The notes under the pieces are model-generated. The model was not told the origin of the DNA, ran no database searches, and was given only the letters and a program-made list of their open reading frames with translations. Shown here one piece after another: positions 15,331-26,037 of a DNA stretch of 64,000 nt (the stretch's first letter is position 1; every line of letters starts with the position of its first letter). Source of the DNA: Pelolinea sp. (lineage in GTDB: Bacteria > Chloroflexota > Anaerolineae > Anaerolineales > Anaerolineaceae); NCBI GenBank assembly GCA_012797975.1, contig JAAZOD010000012.1:62001-126000 (forward strand), read 5' to 3'. The position numbers and the translations under genes are program-made.

Positions 15331-17673
15331 ATGAAAAAAACAATTTTTTCGAAAGGGTTAAGAATTATCGCGGTTCTTTCATTGACCACATCACTGGTGT
15401 TCTTTGGACTGGGAAATTCAAAGATCGTCTACGCACATGGTGGGGGAGGTGCAGTGTGCGGAAATGGAGTGAAAGAAGGGGGCGAGCAATGTGATGATGG
15501 GAATACGGCCAACGGTGATGGCTGTAGTTCAAGCTGTACCATAGAACCATCGGATGTTTGTTCCAATATCGATGGAGTACAGACTTCCTATCCAAGCAAC
15601 ACGGTAAACAGCGCAGGGGCTTGTGTTTGCAAAACCTTCTACACCTGGAAAGATGGGGTTCCCAGTGAAAGTGGCTGTGAGAAATGCCAGGTTGTTCCGG
15701 AAAGCGTTGGCTTATGCCACTTTTCCCCTGGTCATGGCTGGAATTCCCAAAATCCCAGCGTCGACTCGGCGGATGTTGCCGGCCATAACGGCCACGGCTG
15801 GGATATCATCCCTGTTTTCACCGTGAAGGATGAATGCGGTAATACGGTGGTTACCTATCCCGGCAAGAATCTGGGCATGTCCTTTAGTGGCGTTACAGGG
15901 GCGCAGATTCTGGCAAATGGTTGTAAGGTGCCGGTTTGCGGTGATGGCGTAAAGGATAACAATGAACAATGCGATGACGGCAACACGGTGAACTCCGATG
16001 GCTGTACCAACTCCTGCACCTGCGGGGTTTGTGGCTGTGGAGTACCGGAGACCGATTCGGATGGTGATGGTACGCCAGACTGCCAGGATAGCTGTCCGGC
16101 CGATCCTCTGAAGACTGCTGCTGGAGTTTGTGGATGCGGCGTTGCGGAGACAGGCGATTCGGATGGTGACGGAAAATTGGATTGCATTGATGGCTGTCCG
16201 ACAGATCCCGCCAAGATTTCCCCCGGAGCCTGTGGATGCGGTAACCTGGAGACCGATTCGGATGGTGATGGCACCCCAGACTGCGTTGATGGTTGTCCGT
16301 TAGACTCTGGAAAAATTGGAGAAGGTACCTGCGGATGTGGAGTGCCGGATACTGATTCGGACGGTGATGGCTATCCAGATTGTGTCGATGGATGTCCGTC
16401 AGATTCCGGAAAGTTTGCAGAGGGAATTTGCGGATGTGGAATCCCGGATACTGATTCGGACGGCGACGGAACGGCGGATTGCCAGGATGGTTGCCCTGCT
16501 GACAGCAGCAAAACCAGCGGTGGCGTTTGCGGGTGCGGAACCCCCGATACTGATTCGGATGGCGATGGAGTTCCGGATTGCACCGACCTCTGCCCATTGA
16601 ATGGATCAAAGAACGTTCCAGGAGCATGCGGATGTGATACTCCCGATACCGATTCGGATGGCGATGGAGTTCCGGATTGTTTGGATGGCTGTGCAGATGA
16701 TGGCTCCAAGACGGAAGCCGGTATCTGCGGCTGCGGTGTGCCGGATATTGACACCGATGGCGATACGATTTTGGATTGTAATGAAGACTGCCCGCTGGAT
16801 CCGAACAAGACCGAACCCGGACTTTGCGGTTGTGGCGTGGCGGATGCGGATCTGGATGGTGATGGAACCATTGACTGCCTCGATCTCTGCCCGACCGATT
16901 ACACCAAGACCGCACCCGGACAGTGCGGCTGCGGTGTGCCGGATACCGATTCGGATGACGATACCATTGCGGACTGCAATGACAACTGCACCACAACGGC
17001 GAACGGCGATCAGGCCGATATCGATCTGGACGGAATTGGCGACCTGTGCGATATCTGCCCCTCCATTTCGAACCCTGGGCAGGAAGATAGCGACGGGGAT
17101 GGCGTTGGGGATGCCTGTGATAACTGTTCAACTTTAGCAAATCCCGATCAAGCGGATGAAAACGGCAATGGAATCGGAGACGCCTGCGAAAGTGCCGATG
17201 ATTTCAGTCTGGGTGTCGACCCGTACTGCCTAGCAGACAACAGTCTGCAGTGGTCGGTGAGCAATGGCAACGGTTTCTCCGTTCCGAATTTCACCTGGAA
17301 ACTGGATGGTGGAACATATGGAAATGGTGGACCGACCACGATCGCTCCCGGAACGATGCTGGTTGGAACGACCCCTGAAGGTACACACACCCTTAGCATC
17401 AGTTGGAACACTGGAAGCACCAGCTTCACTTTCTCGAAGACCTGCACTCCAGTCACTCCTCCTCCCGTTACTCCACCAGCTGTTGTACCGCCCTTGATCC
17501 CTGTCACCGCAGAGGAAGAAGTACTGATCCCTGTGACCGGTATTGACCTGGCTTCTCAAGTGCAGAGCAATTACTTGCAGATCGCAAAGATCAGCATGTT
17601 CGTTGGGCTGGGTTGCCTGGGGATCTCGCTAGGGATTGACGGATTCCCTCGAAAGAAGAAAGAAGATAAATAA
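15331..17673 (+). CDS. Large cysteine-rich repeat surface protein with calcium-binding-type repeats
   Basis: Exported protein of 780 residues. A signal peptide (about 1-36, ending VYAHG) is followed by two Myxococcus-type Cys-rich motifs ([19 protein letters not shown] and [15 protein letters not shown]). Ten 33-residue repeats follow, patterned CGCG[19 protein letters not shown], then two thrombospondin-type-3-like units and a beta-rich region (about 630-710). The end is a proline-rich spacer, LIPVTG, a hydrophobic stretch and RKKK. This tail resembles a sortase or other C-terminal sorting signal. DSDGDG loops normally bind calcium. ATG 15331 follows AAGGAGGAAG. Likely structural or adhesive, next to the exopolysaccharide operon; function is inferred. 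Confidence 0.8.
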   Translation: MKKTIFSKGLRIIAVLSLTTSLVFFGLGNSKIVYAHGGGGAVCGNGVKEGGEQCDDGNTANGDGCSSSCTIEPSDVCSNIDGVQTSYPSNTVNSAGACVCKTFYTWKDGVPSESGCEKCQVVPESVGLCHFSPGHGWNSQNPSVDSADVAGHNGHGWDIIPVFTVKDECGNTVVTYPGKNLGMSFSGVTGAQILANGCKVPVCGDGVKDNNEQCDDGNTVNSDGCTNSCTCGVCGCGVPETDSDGDGTPDCQDSCPADPLKTAAGVCGCGVAETGDSDGDGKLDCIDGCPTDPAKISPGACGCGNLETDSDGDGTPDCVDGCPLDSGKIGEGTCGCGVPDTDSDGDGYPDCVDGCPSDSGKFAEGICGCGIPDTDSDGDGTADCQDGCPADSSKTSGGVCGCGTPDTDSDGDGVPDCTDLCPLNGSKNVPGACGCDTPDTDSDGDGVPDCLDGCADDGSKTEAGICGCGVPDIDTDGDTILDCNEDCPLDPNKTEPGLCGCGVADADLDGDGTIDCLDLCPTDYTKTAPGQCGCGVPDTDSDDDTIADCNDNCTTTANGDQADIDLDGIGDLCDICPSISNPGQEDSDGDGVGDACDNCSTLANPDQADENGNGIGDACESADDFSLGVDPYCLADNSLQWSVSNGNGFSVPNFTWKLDGGTYGNGGPTTIAPGTMLVGTTPEGTHTLSISWNTGSTSFTFSKTCTPVTPPPVTPPAVVPPLIPVTAEEEVLIPVTGIDLASQVQSNYLQIAKISMFVGLGCLGISLGIDGFPRKKKEDK
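16030..17015 (+). repeat. Ten tandem coding repeats, about 99 bp each
   Basis: The CGCG-to-CGCG period is 33 codons (34 in the second unit) from 16030 to the tenth unit at 16924. Units differ at many silent and some coding positions, so the array is old rather than a recent expansion. It is entirely within the surface-protein gene. Confidence 0.9.
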
Positions 17674-17688
17674 AAAAATCTGTAATGA

Positions 17689-17720
17689 AAAAAGAGCCCA
17701 CCATTTGGTGGGCTCTTTTC
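17689..17720 (+). terminator. Rho-independent terminator after the surface-protein gene
   Basis: AAAAGAGCCCACCA and TGGTGGGCTCTTTT form a 14-bp stem with a two-base loop and T-rich end. It separates the surface protein from the exopolysaccharide operon. Confidence 0.9.
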
Positions 17721-17931
17721 TTATCATTGATTCATGGATCTGTAAAAAACATGACTGCAATCGTTAAGAATTAATGAAATTGTCATCTTAATAGGTATAA
17801 TTAAAAAAATTCCGGAAACCCTATTGAAAACGAACAAGCCATTGATATTTTCTATTTCAAAACAGGGCAGGAGAAGAAGATAGGTTTTTAGTGTTAAAAA
17901 GTAAAGAGTATAAAAGCCGAGACAGAGAAAA

Positions 17932-18213
17932 ATGCAATTAAAAAATCGCACCTGGTTAATGATCGTTGTGATTTGCAGGGTGCTTCTCACGCTGGGGATC
18001 ATGATGACGTTGTTTCTTGGGATGTGGATCGGATATTTCACGATCCTGATCATTTTGATCGGTGCTTTTTCTTTGATTTTGGCGATCTCGGATATCGGTA
18101 TTCTTTTTTCATTGAAGAAAAGGAAGAAGATTAATGGTGATGATCTTTCACTGAGCGATCAGTATGAAGATCAGAAGAACGAATCAATTAACAGTATCCA
18201 TGATGAGTATTAG
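17932..18213 (+). CDS. Small two-helix membrane protein heading the exopolysaccharide operon
   Basis: Unrecognised 93-residue protein with two hydrophobic helices (about 8-32 and 34-57), a basic KKRKK stretch, then an acidic, polar tail. No clear Shine-Dalgarno site precedes ATG 17932. A TATAAT at 17796-17801 without a good -35 could start a leader of about 130 bases. Its last codons overlap the start of the synthase gene by 14 bases, so the two are probably coupled. A role as a small accessory subunit of the polysaccharide synthase is inferred only from position. Confidence 0.6.
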   Translation: MQLKNRTWLMIVVICRVLLTLGIMMTLFLGMWIGYFTILIILIGAFSLILAISDIGILFSLKKRKKINGDDLSLSDQYEDQKNESINSIHDEY

Positions 18214-21200
18214 TAGCGGATTCTATTTACAGCTTTCATCGCATTATACGCCACAGAATATCTACCCGGGTATTCCGAAAGATATTTCCAAGCAATATGA
18301 TGTGGTCCCACTATGGTCTGGGAAAGACGAATATTCTATTGGCACTGCCGAGCCCGATTTTCGAGGAACCGAAGAAATGGAAAGAATCGTAAAGAAACCG
18401 GTCATTCCTTACCTATTAACTTACGCGCAGATTCAAACGCTTCAGGCTCAAATTTATAATGAAGACCAGCCACTAACGCCGGAGATAGATCTTCGTGAAA
18501 TCAATACGGTTCTCCATGGTGGAGAAAAAGAATTCTTCACCGCGGTCGATGACCGGATCAGCTCTCCGGATGGAAAACAAAAAATCCAAAAACTGGATTT
18601 GCACGAGCGTGCATATCTGGAATCGCTCGGTGTGCGCTACCAAATTCCACACATTGATCTGAATATGGTGGCTCTTGGAAAAAACCTGGCTGGTCTTATT
18701 CCTTTGCAGGAAGCAAATATGCTCCAGGTTATCCCATTATGGTGGATGGGGAATTGTCTATACCTGGGCTGTAACGCCGGCAAACTACCTGCGGATCTTG
18801 CTTCTCTTTCGAAATTTTTCCCTTTCACTGTCAAGCTGGTTTTATGTGATGAAAAACAATGGAAGGCGGCTTTTCGGACGATCTATTTGGAGCAGGAAAA
18901 ACCGAGACAGATATCCCTTGAAGAACGGCTGAAAGTTCTGCGAGAAAAATATTCTCTGGATCCGGCAGATCTGCAGCGTGCCAGAATCTACAGTTCTCAA
19001 TACAATTCCGATCTGCTCACTGCTTTATTAGAATTGAAAATAGTCACTGCGGAAATGCTGCTTGAAGTGGACTCGCAGTTGACTGGAGTGCCTATTCTTG
19101 AGGGCGGATTTCAACCTCACCAAGATTGGGCTGATCGTTTGCCTGCGGACATCGGCAGACGGCTTGAGATCATTGCGTTCGACGAAAGCGATACAACCAT
19201 TTCCATCGCTGCAAACCAGATTACCCGTGCAAAGATTGACCTGGTTCAATCTATCGGCCAAAAGAAAGTACTCCCGTTTCTCATCGATCTGCGAAGGTTA
19301 CAATCCTGGATGGAGATCGTTTATTCAACGGATGTCTTCACTTTCAACAAACCTCATTTGCTTTCCTTGAAAGATACCGTATTGACGATAGGATTTGTAT
19401 CTCAAGAACAAATGCGGGAAGTGATGGAATTTGAAGAATTGGACGACCATCAATTGGGTGAAGTCCTTAAAGATCAGAATTTCCTGGATGATATTGATCT
19501 GGCGGTCGCACTCAGTATCCAAACTGGTCTTCCTTTCGTCTTACTGGAACATGCGAACCTGCCGCAAGACTTCGGAGCAGGTTTTCCCGCCGACCTGGCT
19601 GAAAAATTCAAGCTTCTTCCCTTATTTCAACAGGAAAATACCATCTGGGTCGCCTCTCATGATCCGTTCAATGGAAAGGGATTTCATGAACTAAAAAAGC
19701 GGATGAATAAGCACATCGTACCGATCCTTGCCCCACAAAAGGTACTTATCGCCATCCTGGAACAGAAATGGGGAAGGGGACGTCCTGAAGTTTCTGGAGA
19801 AGCGCATCCGTATATTCAAAAGTTGATCCAAGCTGATTTTCTTACTCAATCTCAGGCATTTCACATGCTGCAGCTCATTGATGAGCAGGGATTGCCCTTT
19901 GATCAAGCGTTCTTGCAAGCCAGTTATTTTGATGTGCAGAAGGCGAATCAGGTTTTATCTTCTATTTTTTCAGTGCCGGTAATCGATGTGAATTTGGTGG
20001 AAGAGCAAACAGAACAGATCGATGGGCTTGGCAATAAAGTCACCAAACCTGTCTACCATGATCCGGTAGCTTTGAGTGCCGCCAGCATGATCGCTCTCAC
20101 AACCGCCAATCAATATTGTTTGCTCCCTGTTCGTAAAGAAGGGCAGCATATCCTGGTTGCTTTTGCGGACCCTGTGCAAACCCAAAATCTTGAATTGCTG
20201 AAAGGCCTTTTTTCTTTACCCATCCTGCCGGCGCTTGCCATTCGGTCGGATTTGGAAGATGCAATTGCCCGAAATCTCGGTCGAAAGAACATCGGCACTT
20301 ATTTGTTGGAAAACAGCTATATTACCCGTCGACAACTGAATGATGCTTTGGAACTCTCGAAGAAGACAGGGGTACGGCTCGGACAGGCGCTTTTGATCAA
20401 GCAGTACATTCAAGAAAAACAAATGTATGAAATTCTGGCGAAACAAGCGGAATTGCCGTTTGTTGATTTGAACAATGTTTCTATTCCGAAGGAGACTGCC
20501 CGCTTAATTGACGCAGAGGTTGAGCGCGAATATGGCATCATGCCTATCAAGGTGACCAAGAACGAACTGACATTAGCAATCGTGGACCCTTTCGACCAAA
20601 AGGCGGTCGATCTGGCGCATGAATTGACCGGCAAAAAGATAAAGCCGGTGGTTGTCACGGATGCGAATCTGGAGCAGATACTGGAAAATATTTATCATGG
20701 TGATTACACGACCATCAGCACCTCCAATTTGTTGATCCGTTCTCCTCGCGAATCCGCTTTTCATGTCTTGAGCACCGGTCAAACCATTTTCTTTTTGATA
20801 CTCTTGTTCCTTTCCATTATGATGGCGATCTTGGATTTCACCTCTTTCATGATTGTCGTCAACGAGTTGATCACGATCTTTTATATTGGATTCTCTGCCT
20901 ACAAGTTTTATCTTGTTTACAATGCTATGAACCATGACTGTGAGGTCCCCGTGTCGAAAGAAGAGATCGATGCGCTCGACCCAAGGGAACTGCCAGTCTA
21001 TACATTGCTGATCCCTGTTTATAAAGAGGCGAGCGTTTTGCCCGATCTGATGAAATCGTTGAGCCGCCTGGATTATCCAAGCACCAAGTTGGATATTAAG
21101 ATCCTGTTGGAAGCGGATGATCAGGAAACGATCCAAAGTTTTTATGACATGCATTTGCCGCCGCACTTTCGGGCTACCATTGTGCCCGGTTCACTTCCAA

Positions 21201-22153
21201 AAACAAAGCCAAAAGCTTGCAATTATGGGCTGATCCACGCGCGGGGTGAATATATCGTCATCTTTGATGCGGAAGACCGTCCGGACCCCGACCAGTTAAA
21301 AAAAGCAGTGGTCGCTTTTCAAAAATCGAGCCCCAATGTGGTCTGCATTCAGGCAAAATTGAATTACTACAACCGCCGGCAGAATTTGTTAACCCAATGG
21401 TTCACCTCGGAATATTCGATGTGGTTCGACCTGTTCTTACCCGGTTTGGACGCATCCAATGCTCCCATTCCTTTGGGTGGTACCTCGAACCATTTTAAGC
21501 GGCGTGCGCTGGCGGAGGTGGGGGCGTGGGACCCACATAATGTGACTGAAGACGCTGATCTGGGCATGCGGCTTTATAAACGCGGGTATCACACTCGTAC
21601 CATCGATTCCACCACGTATGAAGAAGCAAACAGTCGGCTCAACAACTGGTTGCGCCAGCGTTCACGCTGGATCAAGGGCTATATTCAAACCTGGCTGGTG
21701 CACATGCGCAACCCTGTCCAGTTAATGAAAGAAGTGGGGTTAAACGGATTCATCAGCTTCCAGTTTGTCACCGGTGGAACCTTCTTCGCAGCTCTGGTAA
21801 ATCCGATCTTGTGGACGATCACCACAGTCTGGTATTTAACCAAATGGCAGTTCATTCAAGAAACATTTCCAGGTTTTATCTATTACCTGAGTTCGCTCAG
21901 TTTGTATTTGGGCAATTTTGTGTTTACTTATATGAATGTGGCCGGCGCCATGCGACGCAGGCATTATGATAATGTGCGTTTTGCACTGCTCAGCCCTGTT
22001 TATTGGGGACTCATGAGCGTTGGTGCCTGGAAAGGTTTTGTTCAATTGATCACCAAACCACATTATTGGGAGAAGACAATCCACGGGTTCAGCCAGGATT
22101 ATGAAGATGAAACCCAAACAGAACCGGGGGAGGGGGAAGACCATGTTGCATAA
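18200..22153 (+). CDS. Processive GT2 polysaccharide synthase fused to about six MshEN-like modules
   Basis: 1317-residue membrane enzyme. Residues 1-840 hold about six GspE-N/MshEN-like modules, each ending in a segment like KYxVVPL (around residues 30, 165, 315, 475, 645 and 780). The last keeps both motif halves (KNIGTYLL and VRLGQALL), as in c-di-GMP-binding MshEN; earlier ones are degenerate. Two membrane helices (860-910) precede a GT2 domain (930-1167) with EADD, DAED, TEDAD and QRSRW, the D,D,D,QxxRW set of cellulose-type synthases, then further helices. There is no C-terminal PilZ region. NfrB-like proteins also join GT2 and GspE-N domains. The start is ATG 18200 or 18203, inside the previous gene's end. 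Product sugar unknown. Confidence 0.85.
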   Translation: MMSISSGFYLQLSSHYTPQNIYPGIPKDISKQYDVVPLWSGKDEYSIGTAEPDFRGTEEMERIVKKPVIPYLLTYAQIQTLQAQIYNEDQPLTPEIDLREINTVLHGGEKEFFTAVDDRISSPDGKQKIQKLDLHERAYLESLGVRYQIPHIDLNMVALGKNLAGLIPLQEANMLQVIPLWWMGNCLYLGCNAGKLPADLASLSKFFPFTVKLVLCDEKQWKAAFRTIYLEQEKPRQISLEERLKVLREKYSLDPADLQRARIYSSQYNSDLLTALLELKIVTAEMLLEVDSQLTGVPILEGGFQPHQDWADRLPADIGRRLEIIAFDESDTTISIAANQITRAKIDLVQSIGQKKVLPFLIDLRRLQSWMEIVYSTDVFTFNKPHLLSLKDTVLTIGFVSQEQMREVMEFEELDDHQLGEVLKDQNFLDDIDLAVALSIQTGLPFVLLEHANLPQDFGAGFPADLAEKFKLLPLFQQENTIWVASHDPFNGKGFHELKKRMNKHIVPILAPQKVLIAILEQKWGRGRPEVSGEAHPYIQKLIQADFLTQSQAFHMLQLIDEQGLPFDQAFLQASYFDVQKANQVLSSIFSVPVIDVNLVEEQTEQIDGLGNKVTKPVYHDPVALSAASMIALTTANQYCLLPVRKEGQHILVAFADPVQTQNLELLKGLFSLPILPALAIRSDLEDAIARNLGRKNIGTYLLENSYITRRQLNDALELSKKTGVRLGQALLIKQYIQEKQMYEILAKQAELPFVDLNNVSIPKETARLIDAEVEREYGIMPIKVTKNELTLAIVDPFDQKAVDLAHELTGKKIKPVVVTDANLEQILENIYHGDYTTISTSNLLIRSPRESAFHVLSTGQTIFFLILLFLSIMMAILDFTSFMIVVNELITIFYIGFSAYKFYLVYNAMNHDCEVPVSKEEIDALDPRELPVYTLLIPVYKEASVLPDLMKSLSRLDYPSTKLDIKILLEADDQETIQSFYDMHLPPHFRATIVPGSLPKTKPKACNYGLIHARGEYIVIFDAEDRPDPDQLKKAVVAFQKSSPNVVCIQAKLNYYNRRQNLLTQWFTSEYSMWFDLFLPGLDASNAPIPLGGTSNHFKRRALAEVGAWDPHNVTEDADLGMRLYKRGYHTRTIDSTTYEEANSRLNNWLRQRSRWIKGYIQTWLVHMRNPVQLMKEVGLNGFISFQFVTGGTFFAALVNPILWTITTVWYLTKWQFIQETFPGFIYYLSSLSLYLGNFVFTYMNVAGAMRRRHYDNVRFALLSPVYWGLMSVGAWKGFVQLITKPHYWEKTIHGFSQDYEDETQTEPGEGEDHVA

Positions 22154-23837
22154 TGCAAACCCAGCTCCCGCTGTTCCGGCTAATGCGCCTGCCTATATTC
22201 CCGAAACGAAAAGAACGCTTCGCATAGGAAAGAGTCTCTTAAGACTCCTGAAACACCCTTCCACCCATCTCTTTCTCGTTGCATTTGCATTCTATGCGAT
22301 CATCGGCATCTTCGGGAACCGTGTCTACGACATGGCAGATTATGAAGGTTTATCGCGCGTTTCGCAAGCCTTTTCTGCCGTATTCGGACGCAATCCGCAC
22401 CTCTCCGCAATCGGTTTTATTTGGCCGCCGTTGCCGGCTGTTTCTGATATTCCTTTCATCATCCTGCTGCGCCCATTTCATTTGGAAATATTGGGCGGCA
22501 CTTTCATGAGTGCCCTGTATGCCGGTTTCACGATGGTCCAGTTGAACAACATATTGAAGCGTTTTAAAGTAGAAACCGGCTGGCGTTATATCTGGCTGGC
22601 CTTGTTTGGCTTGCAGCCTCTGATCTTGCACAATGCTTCGTTGGGCATGTCAGAAACACCCTTCATCGGGTTTTTGCTGTTTTCACTCAACGGGTATTTG
22701 ACCTGGCGACAGGAGAGAAAAGATTCCGGTATTATGATGGCGGGAATGGGTGCCTGGCTGGCGCTATACTGCCGTTATGAAGCGCTGGCATGGGCCGCGA
22801 TCATGGCGGTCTGTATCTGTTGGAACTGGCTTTTCCGGACGGGCAAGACCTCGCCCGAAAAATTGGAAGCGGAGCTCTTATCTTACCTGGTCCCCCCTGC
22901 TTATGGATTCATTTTTTGGGTTTTCCTGAACTGGACGATCATGGGTGATCCGCTCTACTTTCTGACCGGACCAGGGGCAACCTCCAATACCCCGGATACG
23001 GCGCAAACGTATGGCCCCAATCATCTGTGGTACTATGCCATGGATTCCATCGGTGGTACATTGAAACTTTTGACTGAAGAAGTATCCTTTGTTGGGCCAC
23101 TGCTGGTGGTTGCATCCATTGCTCTGCTGTTATTCATCGTTTTCAAGAAACGCTGGATTGATTTCGATTTTATCTTGCTGGGCTGGTCGATTGTTCTGTT
23201 CACCTGCATGATCGGATACCGGGGCTATCTCCCTGCCTTCAGCCGTTATTTCATCTGGCTGATCCCGGGTGGATTGATCGTAACGGGAGCGGTCTATTCC
23301 TCCTGTGAGAAGAAATGGATGCGATTGGCCGTGAACTTTTCATTGATCGTATTAATGGTGTTTCCGATCATCCATGAGGTGGGCAAGAAATGGGACCTCA
23401 TCGAAGAGCCAATGCCGCAAAAGCTCCTGTTATCCTGGATCATTGCCGGGGAACAACAGTCTGTTTCGTATGAGAATGATTCGTTGGGTGAAATGCAGAT
23501 GATCGCGGATTATCTGAATGCACAACCCGATGATACGATCACCATCGTGGACCATTCCATTTCTATGTCTTTGGCACTGATGGTTGATCATCCCAAGAAC
23601 CTTGTAATGACCACCGATATGGATTTCTTCGATATTTTGGAAAATCCTATCGGGAGGGCTGATCAGATCCTGGTTCCTTATCCATCTTTTGATGCCCGTG
23701 GAAGATCGCAGGTGTTGAAATACTATCCGGGAATTTATGAAGGATTTGAAACATGGACGACCTTCGCTCATGAATTTTCCTCCCCGTTACCATGGAGATT
23801 GTTTACTATTAACCAAACCACCCAAATTGGAAATTAA
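22143..23837 (+). CDS. Polytopic GT-C-like membrane glycosyltransferase
   Basis: 564-residue protein with roughly ten hydrophobic helices and a soluble C-terminal domain from about residue 430. The early loop with NRVYDMADYEG and the GFIWPPLPA motif resemble GT-C enzymes that use polyprenyl-phosphate sugars. ATG 22143 follows GGGGGAGGGGG and overlaps the synthase stop by 11 bases; an earlier in-frame start at 22101 lies inside the synthase. It could decorate the polymer or supply an outer-leaflet sugar; the family match is by motif and topology only. Confidence 0.6.
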   Translation: MLHNANPAPAVPANAPAYIPETKRTLRIGKSLLRLLKHPSTHLFLVAFAFYAIIGIFGNRVYDMADYEGLSRVSQAFSAVFGRNPHLSAIGFIWPPLPAVSDIPFIILLRPFHLEILGGTFMSALYAGFTMVQLNNILKRFKVETGWRYIWLALFGLQPLILHNASLGMSETPFIGFLLFSLNGYLTWRQERKDSGIMMAGMGAWLALYCRYEALAWAAIMAVCICWNWLFRTGKTSPEKLEAELLSYLVPPAYGFIFWVFLNWTIMGDPLYFLTGPGATSNTPDTAQTYGPNHLWYYAMDSIGGTLKLLTEEVSFVGPLLVVASIALLLFIVFKKRWIDFDFILLGWSIVLFTCMIGYRGYLPAFSRYFIWLIPGGLIVTGAVYSSCEKKWMRLAVNFSLIVLMVFPIIHEVGKKWDLIEEPMPQKLLLSWIIAGEQQSVSYENDSLGEMQMIADYLNAQPDDTITIVDHSISMSLALMVDHPKNLVMTTDMDFFDILENPIGRADQILVPYPSFDARGRSQVLKYYPGIYEGFETWTTFAHEFSSPLPWRLFTINQTTQIGN

Positions 23838-23847
23838 GGAGTGACCA

Positions 23848-26037
23848 ATGAAGTACTCAATTGAAAAAAATCTTATCAGTATTTTGATCGTTCTAACATT
23901 CCTGGCCAGTACGGCAGCCATCCCTGTTGGTAAGTTTGCCCAAGAACAAAGCAATGTCTACACTTTTCAAGAGCTGGGTATTCTATCCGGGGATGATTCA
24001 TTTAAAGGGATCAACACGGTCAAGGAGTACGGTTTTCAGTGGCCATCCATATGGGAACCGTTGGGAAGTAGCACACTCACATTGAAATTTAGCCATGCGA
24101 AAGCACTCAGCGAAAGATCTTCCATCGCAGTGGAAGTGAACGGAACCCTACTAACCAGCGTCGAACTTACCAGTGCCAATAGCGACACTGGCGAGATGAC
24201 GGTCGAAATTCCAAAAGAATTGCTGGTTGCAGGATATAATCGAGTGCGGCTGTCTCTCTACCTTGGATACGAGAGTTTTGACTGCATGGATCTGGATGAT
24301 GACCTGCTGTGGTTCACAGTTCATGCCGGCTCTTTTTTCTCCTTTCAATACCAGGTTAAGGATGCGACCCCGTTGCTTCATGAATTTCCCCAATCCTTTG
24401 TCAGCAATTCGGGAATCATCAAGAATTCGGTGACATTTATACTCCCCATCGATCCTACCTCTGCAGAGGTTAATGCGGCCGCCCTGATCAGTGCCAAACT
24501 TGGCCAATATGCAAACTGGCGTACGGTGGATATCCATTTTGCGTCCGAAGCAGATGTGCAGCTCAATGCCAATGCCATTCAGGGCAACATCATCCTGGTT
24601 GGACGTGCGGATCATCTGGTTTTGTTGAACAATTTAAATGCTCCATGGACCTTGGAAGATGGAAAATTGAAAGAAAAGGATGGAACTGCATTTCCGGAAA
24701 ATAGCGGGGTGTTGTGGAGTGGACAGTTCTATGCGGATGCCAAGCGAGCCATTTTGGTCGTCACTGGCGATAGCGATGCTGCAGTGGTGAAAGCAGCCAA
24801 AGCGCTCACCCGCGATTCCATTTTGGCTCAACTTCCCGATACCCTTGCTGTGGTCGGTCAGGTGCCCGAATCGGTCTCGGAGCAGGAAACATTCACAGCT
24901 ACTTTTACATTGGAGAAATACAGCTATCGAGATGTGACCGCCTGGGGTACATCGGAACAGTCCATCACGTATGCTTTGCCATTTGCGTCGTCATGGAAGG
25001 TCATGGATGATGTCAGCATGCGGCTGCATTTTGCCCATACTGATTTCTCTAATTTGGACGAGTCCTATGTGACGGTGGAAGTGAATGGCACTCCCGCTGG
25101 CACGATTGCACTGAGCTCTAAAAATGCCAATGATGCCTGGGTCGACCTTGTGCTGCCTGCGCGCCTGTTCGACTTTGGCGATAATACCATTACCATTCTC
25201 AGCAATATTAATTTACCCGATGCTTACCTCGACAGCCGTTATGATTGTCTGGAAGACAATACCACCGCTGCCTGGCTGGTGATCTATGCAGATACCGAGT
25301 TCACTGTACCGCTCGGACCGTCAACCGACGTGCTTTCCATCAATGAATTTCCCTATGCCTTTATCGGAAGTTCCGACCTTTCAGATTTCGGAGTGGTCCT
25401 TCCGGATCAACCGAATGTTTCCATCAATGAATTGGTGATCCGGCTCAGTGAGTTCCTAGGTCATTATCTAAACAGCGAGGGGATCGGATTACGAATTTAC
25501 AACTCTGCAGAATTGGCTTCGCTCTCTGAGAAGCCCTCTCATCTGATGTTGATCGGTATACCGACTCAAAACTCTGAGATCGCGAAGATCAATGACCGTC
25601 TGCCCCAATCTTTTGAAGCAGGCACCAACAACCCCGTGGCGCAGGAGGGAATTGTTCAAACCGATACAAAAAATGCGGATATCGGATACCTGGAAGCTTT
25701 GCTCGATGTGAATGGGAATCCGATATTGGTTGCTACCGGGACGACGGATCAGGGTATTATCTGGGCAGTGAACGCCTTGATGGATACCACGAATATCAAG
25801 AATCTTTATGGCGATCTGGCTCTCACCCGTGCAGAAGGATCCATTTCCTCTGCAATGATCCAGGATACAGAAAAATTGATCCCTGTATCCGATGAAAAAC
25901 CCATTCAGCCGCAAGTTGAAAAGAATGAACTTGCTTTGTGGATCGGCATTGTATTTGCAGTGATTACTTTTGCAGTTGTGGTTGGAAAAGCTATCGATGA
26001 GACTGTAAAAAAGAATAAGGCGAGGAAACATGGCTAA
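23848..26037 (+). CDS. BcsB-like cellulose-synthase co-subunit
   Basis: 729-residue envelope protein with an N-terminal signal or anchor, a large exported part and one C-terminal helix (about 695-713) followed by basic residues. The exported part is a duplicated unit: a jelly-roll segment with VEVNGTLLTSVEL and YESFDCMDLDD, then a flavodoxin-like segment; the second copy has VEVNGTPAGTIAL and SRYDCLEDN. Two carbohydrate-binding plus flavodoxin-like pairs and a C-terminal anchor are the BcsB layout. BcsB guides the glucan from BcsA and its anchor is needed for synthesis. ATG 23848 follows AAGGAG. It lies 10 bases after the GT-C gene and overlaps the next gene by 8. Confidence 0.85.
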   Translation: MKYSIEKNLISILIVLTFLASTAAIPVGKFAQEQSNVYTFQELGILSGDDSFKGINTVKEYGFQWPSIWEPLGSSTLTLKFSHAKALSERSSIAVEVNGTLLTSVELTSANSDTGEMTVEIPKELLVAGYNRVRLSLYLGYESFDCMDLDDDLLWFTVHAGSFFSFQYQVKDATPLLHEFPQSFVSNSGIIKNSVTFILPIDPTSAEVNAAALISAKLGQYANWRTVDIHFASEADVQLNANAIQGNIILVGRADHLVLLNNLNAPWTLEDGKLKEKDGTAFPENSGVLWSGQFYADAKRAILVVTGDSDAAVVKAAKALTRDSILAQLPDTLAVVGQVPESVSEQETFTATFTLEKYSYRDVTAWGTSEQSITYALPFASSWKVMDDVSMRLHFAHTDFSNLDESYVTVEVNGTPAGTIALSSKNANDAWVDLVLPARLFDFGDNTITILSNINLPDAYLDSRYDCLEDNTTAAWLVIYADTEFTVPLGPSTDVLSINEFPYAFIGSSDLSDFGVVLPDQPNVSINELVIRLSEFLGHYLNSEGIGLRIYNSAELASLSEKPSHLMLIGIPTQNSEIAKINDRLPQSFEAGTNNPVAQEGIVQTDTKNADIGYLEALLDVNGNPILVATGTTDQGIIWAVNALMDTTNIKNLYGDLALTRAEGSISSAMIQDTEKLIPVSDEKPIQPQVEKNELALWIGIVFAVITFAVVVGKAIDETVKKNKARKHG

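Noticed and set aside
16030-17015. Regular repeats as a possible CRISPR array
   Set aside because: The period is 33 codons with no separate spacers, the frame is kept throughout, and the translation is a known type of calcium-binding repeat.
15893-17140. Long open frame antisense to the surface-protein repeats (415 codons)
   Set aside because: It is a by-product of the 99-bp repeat structure and biased codons on the plus strand; its product is a Arg/His/Pro-rich low-complexity string without a ribosome site.
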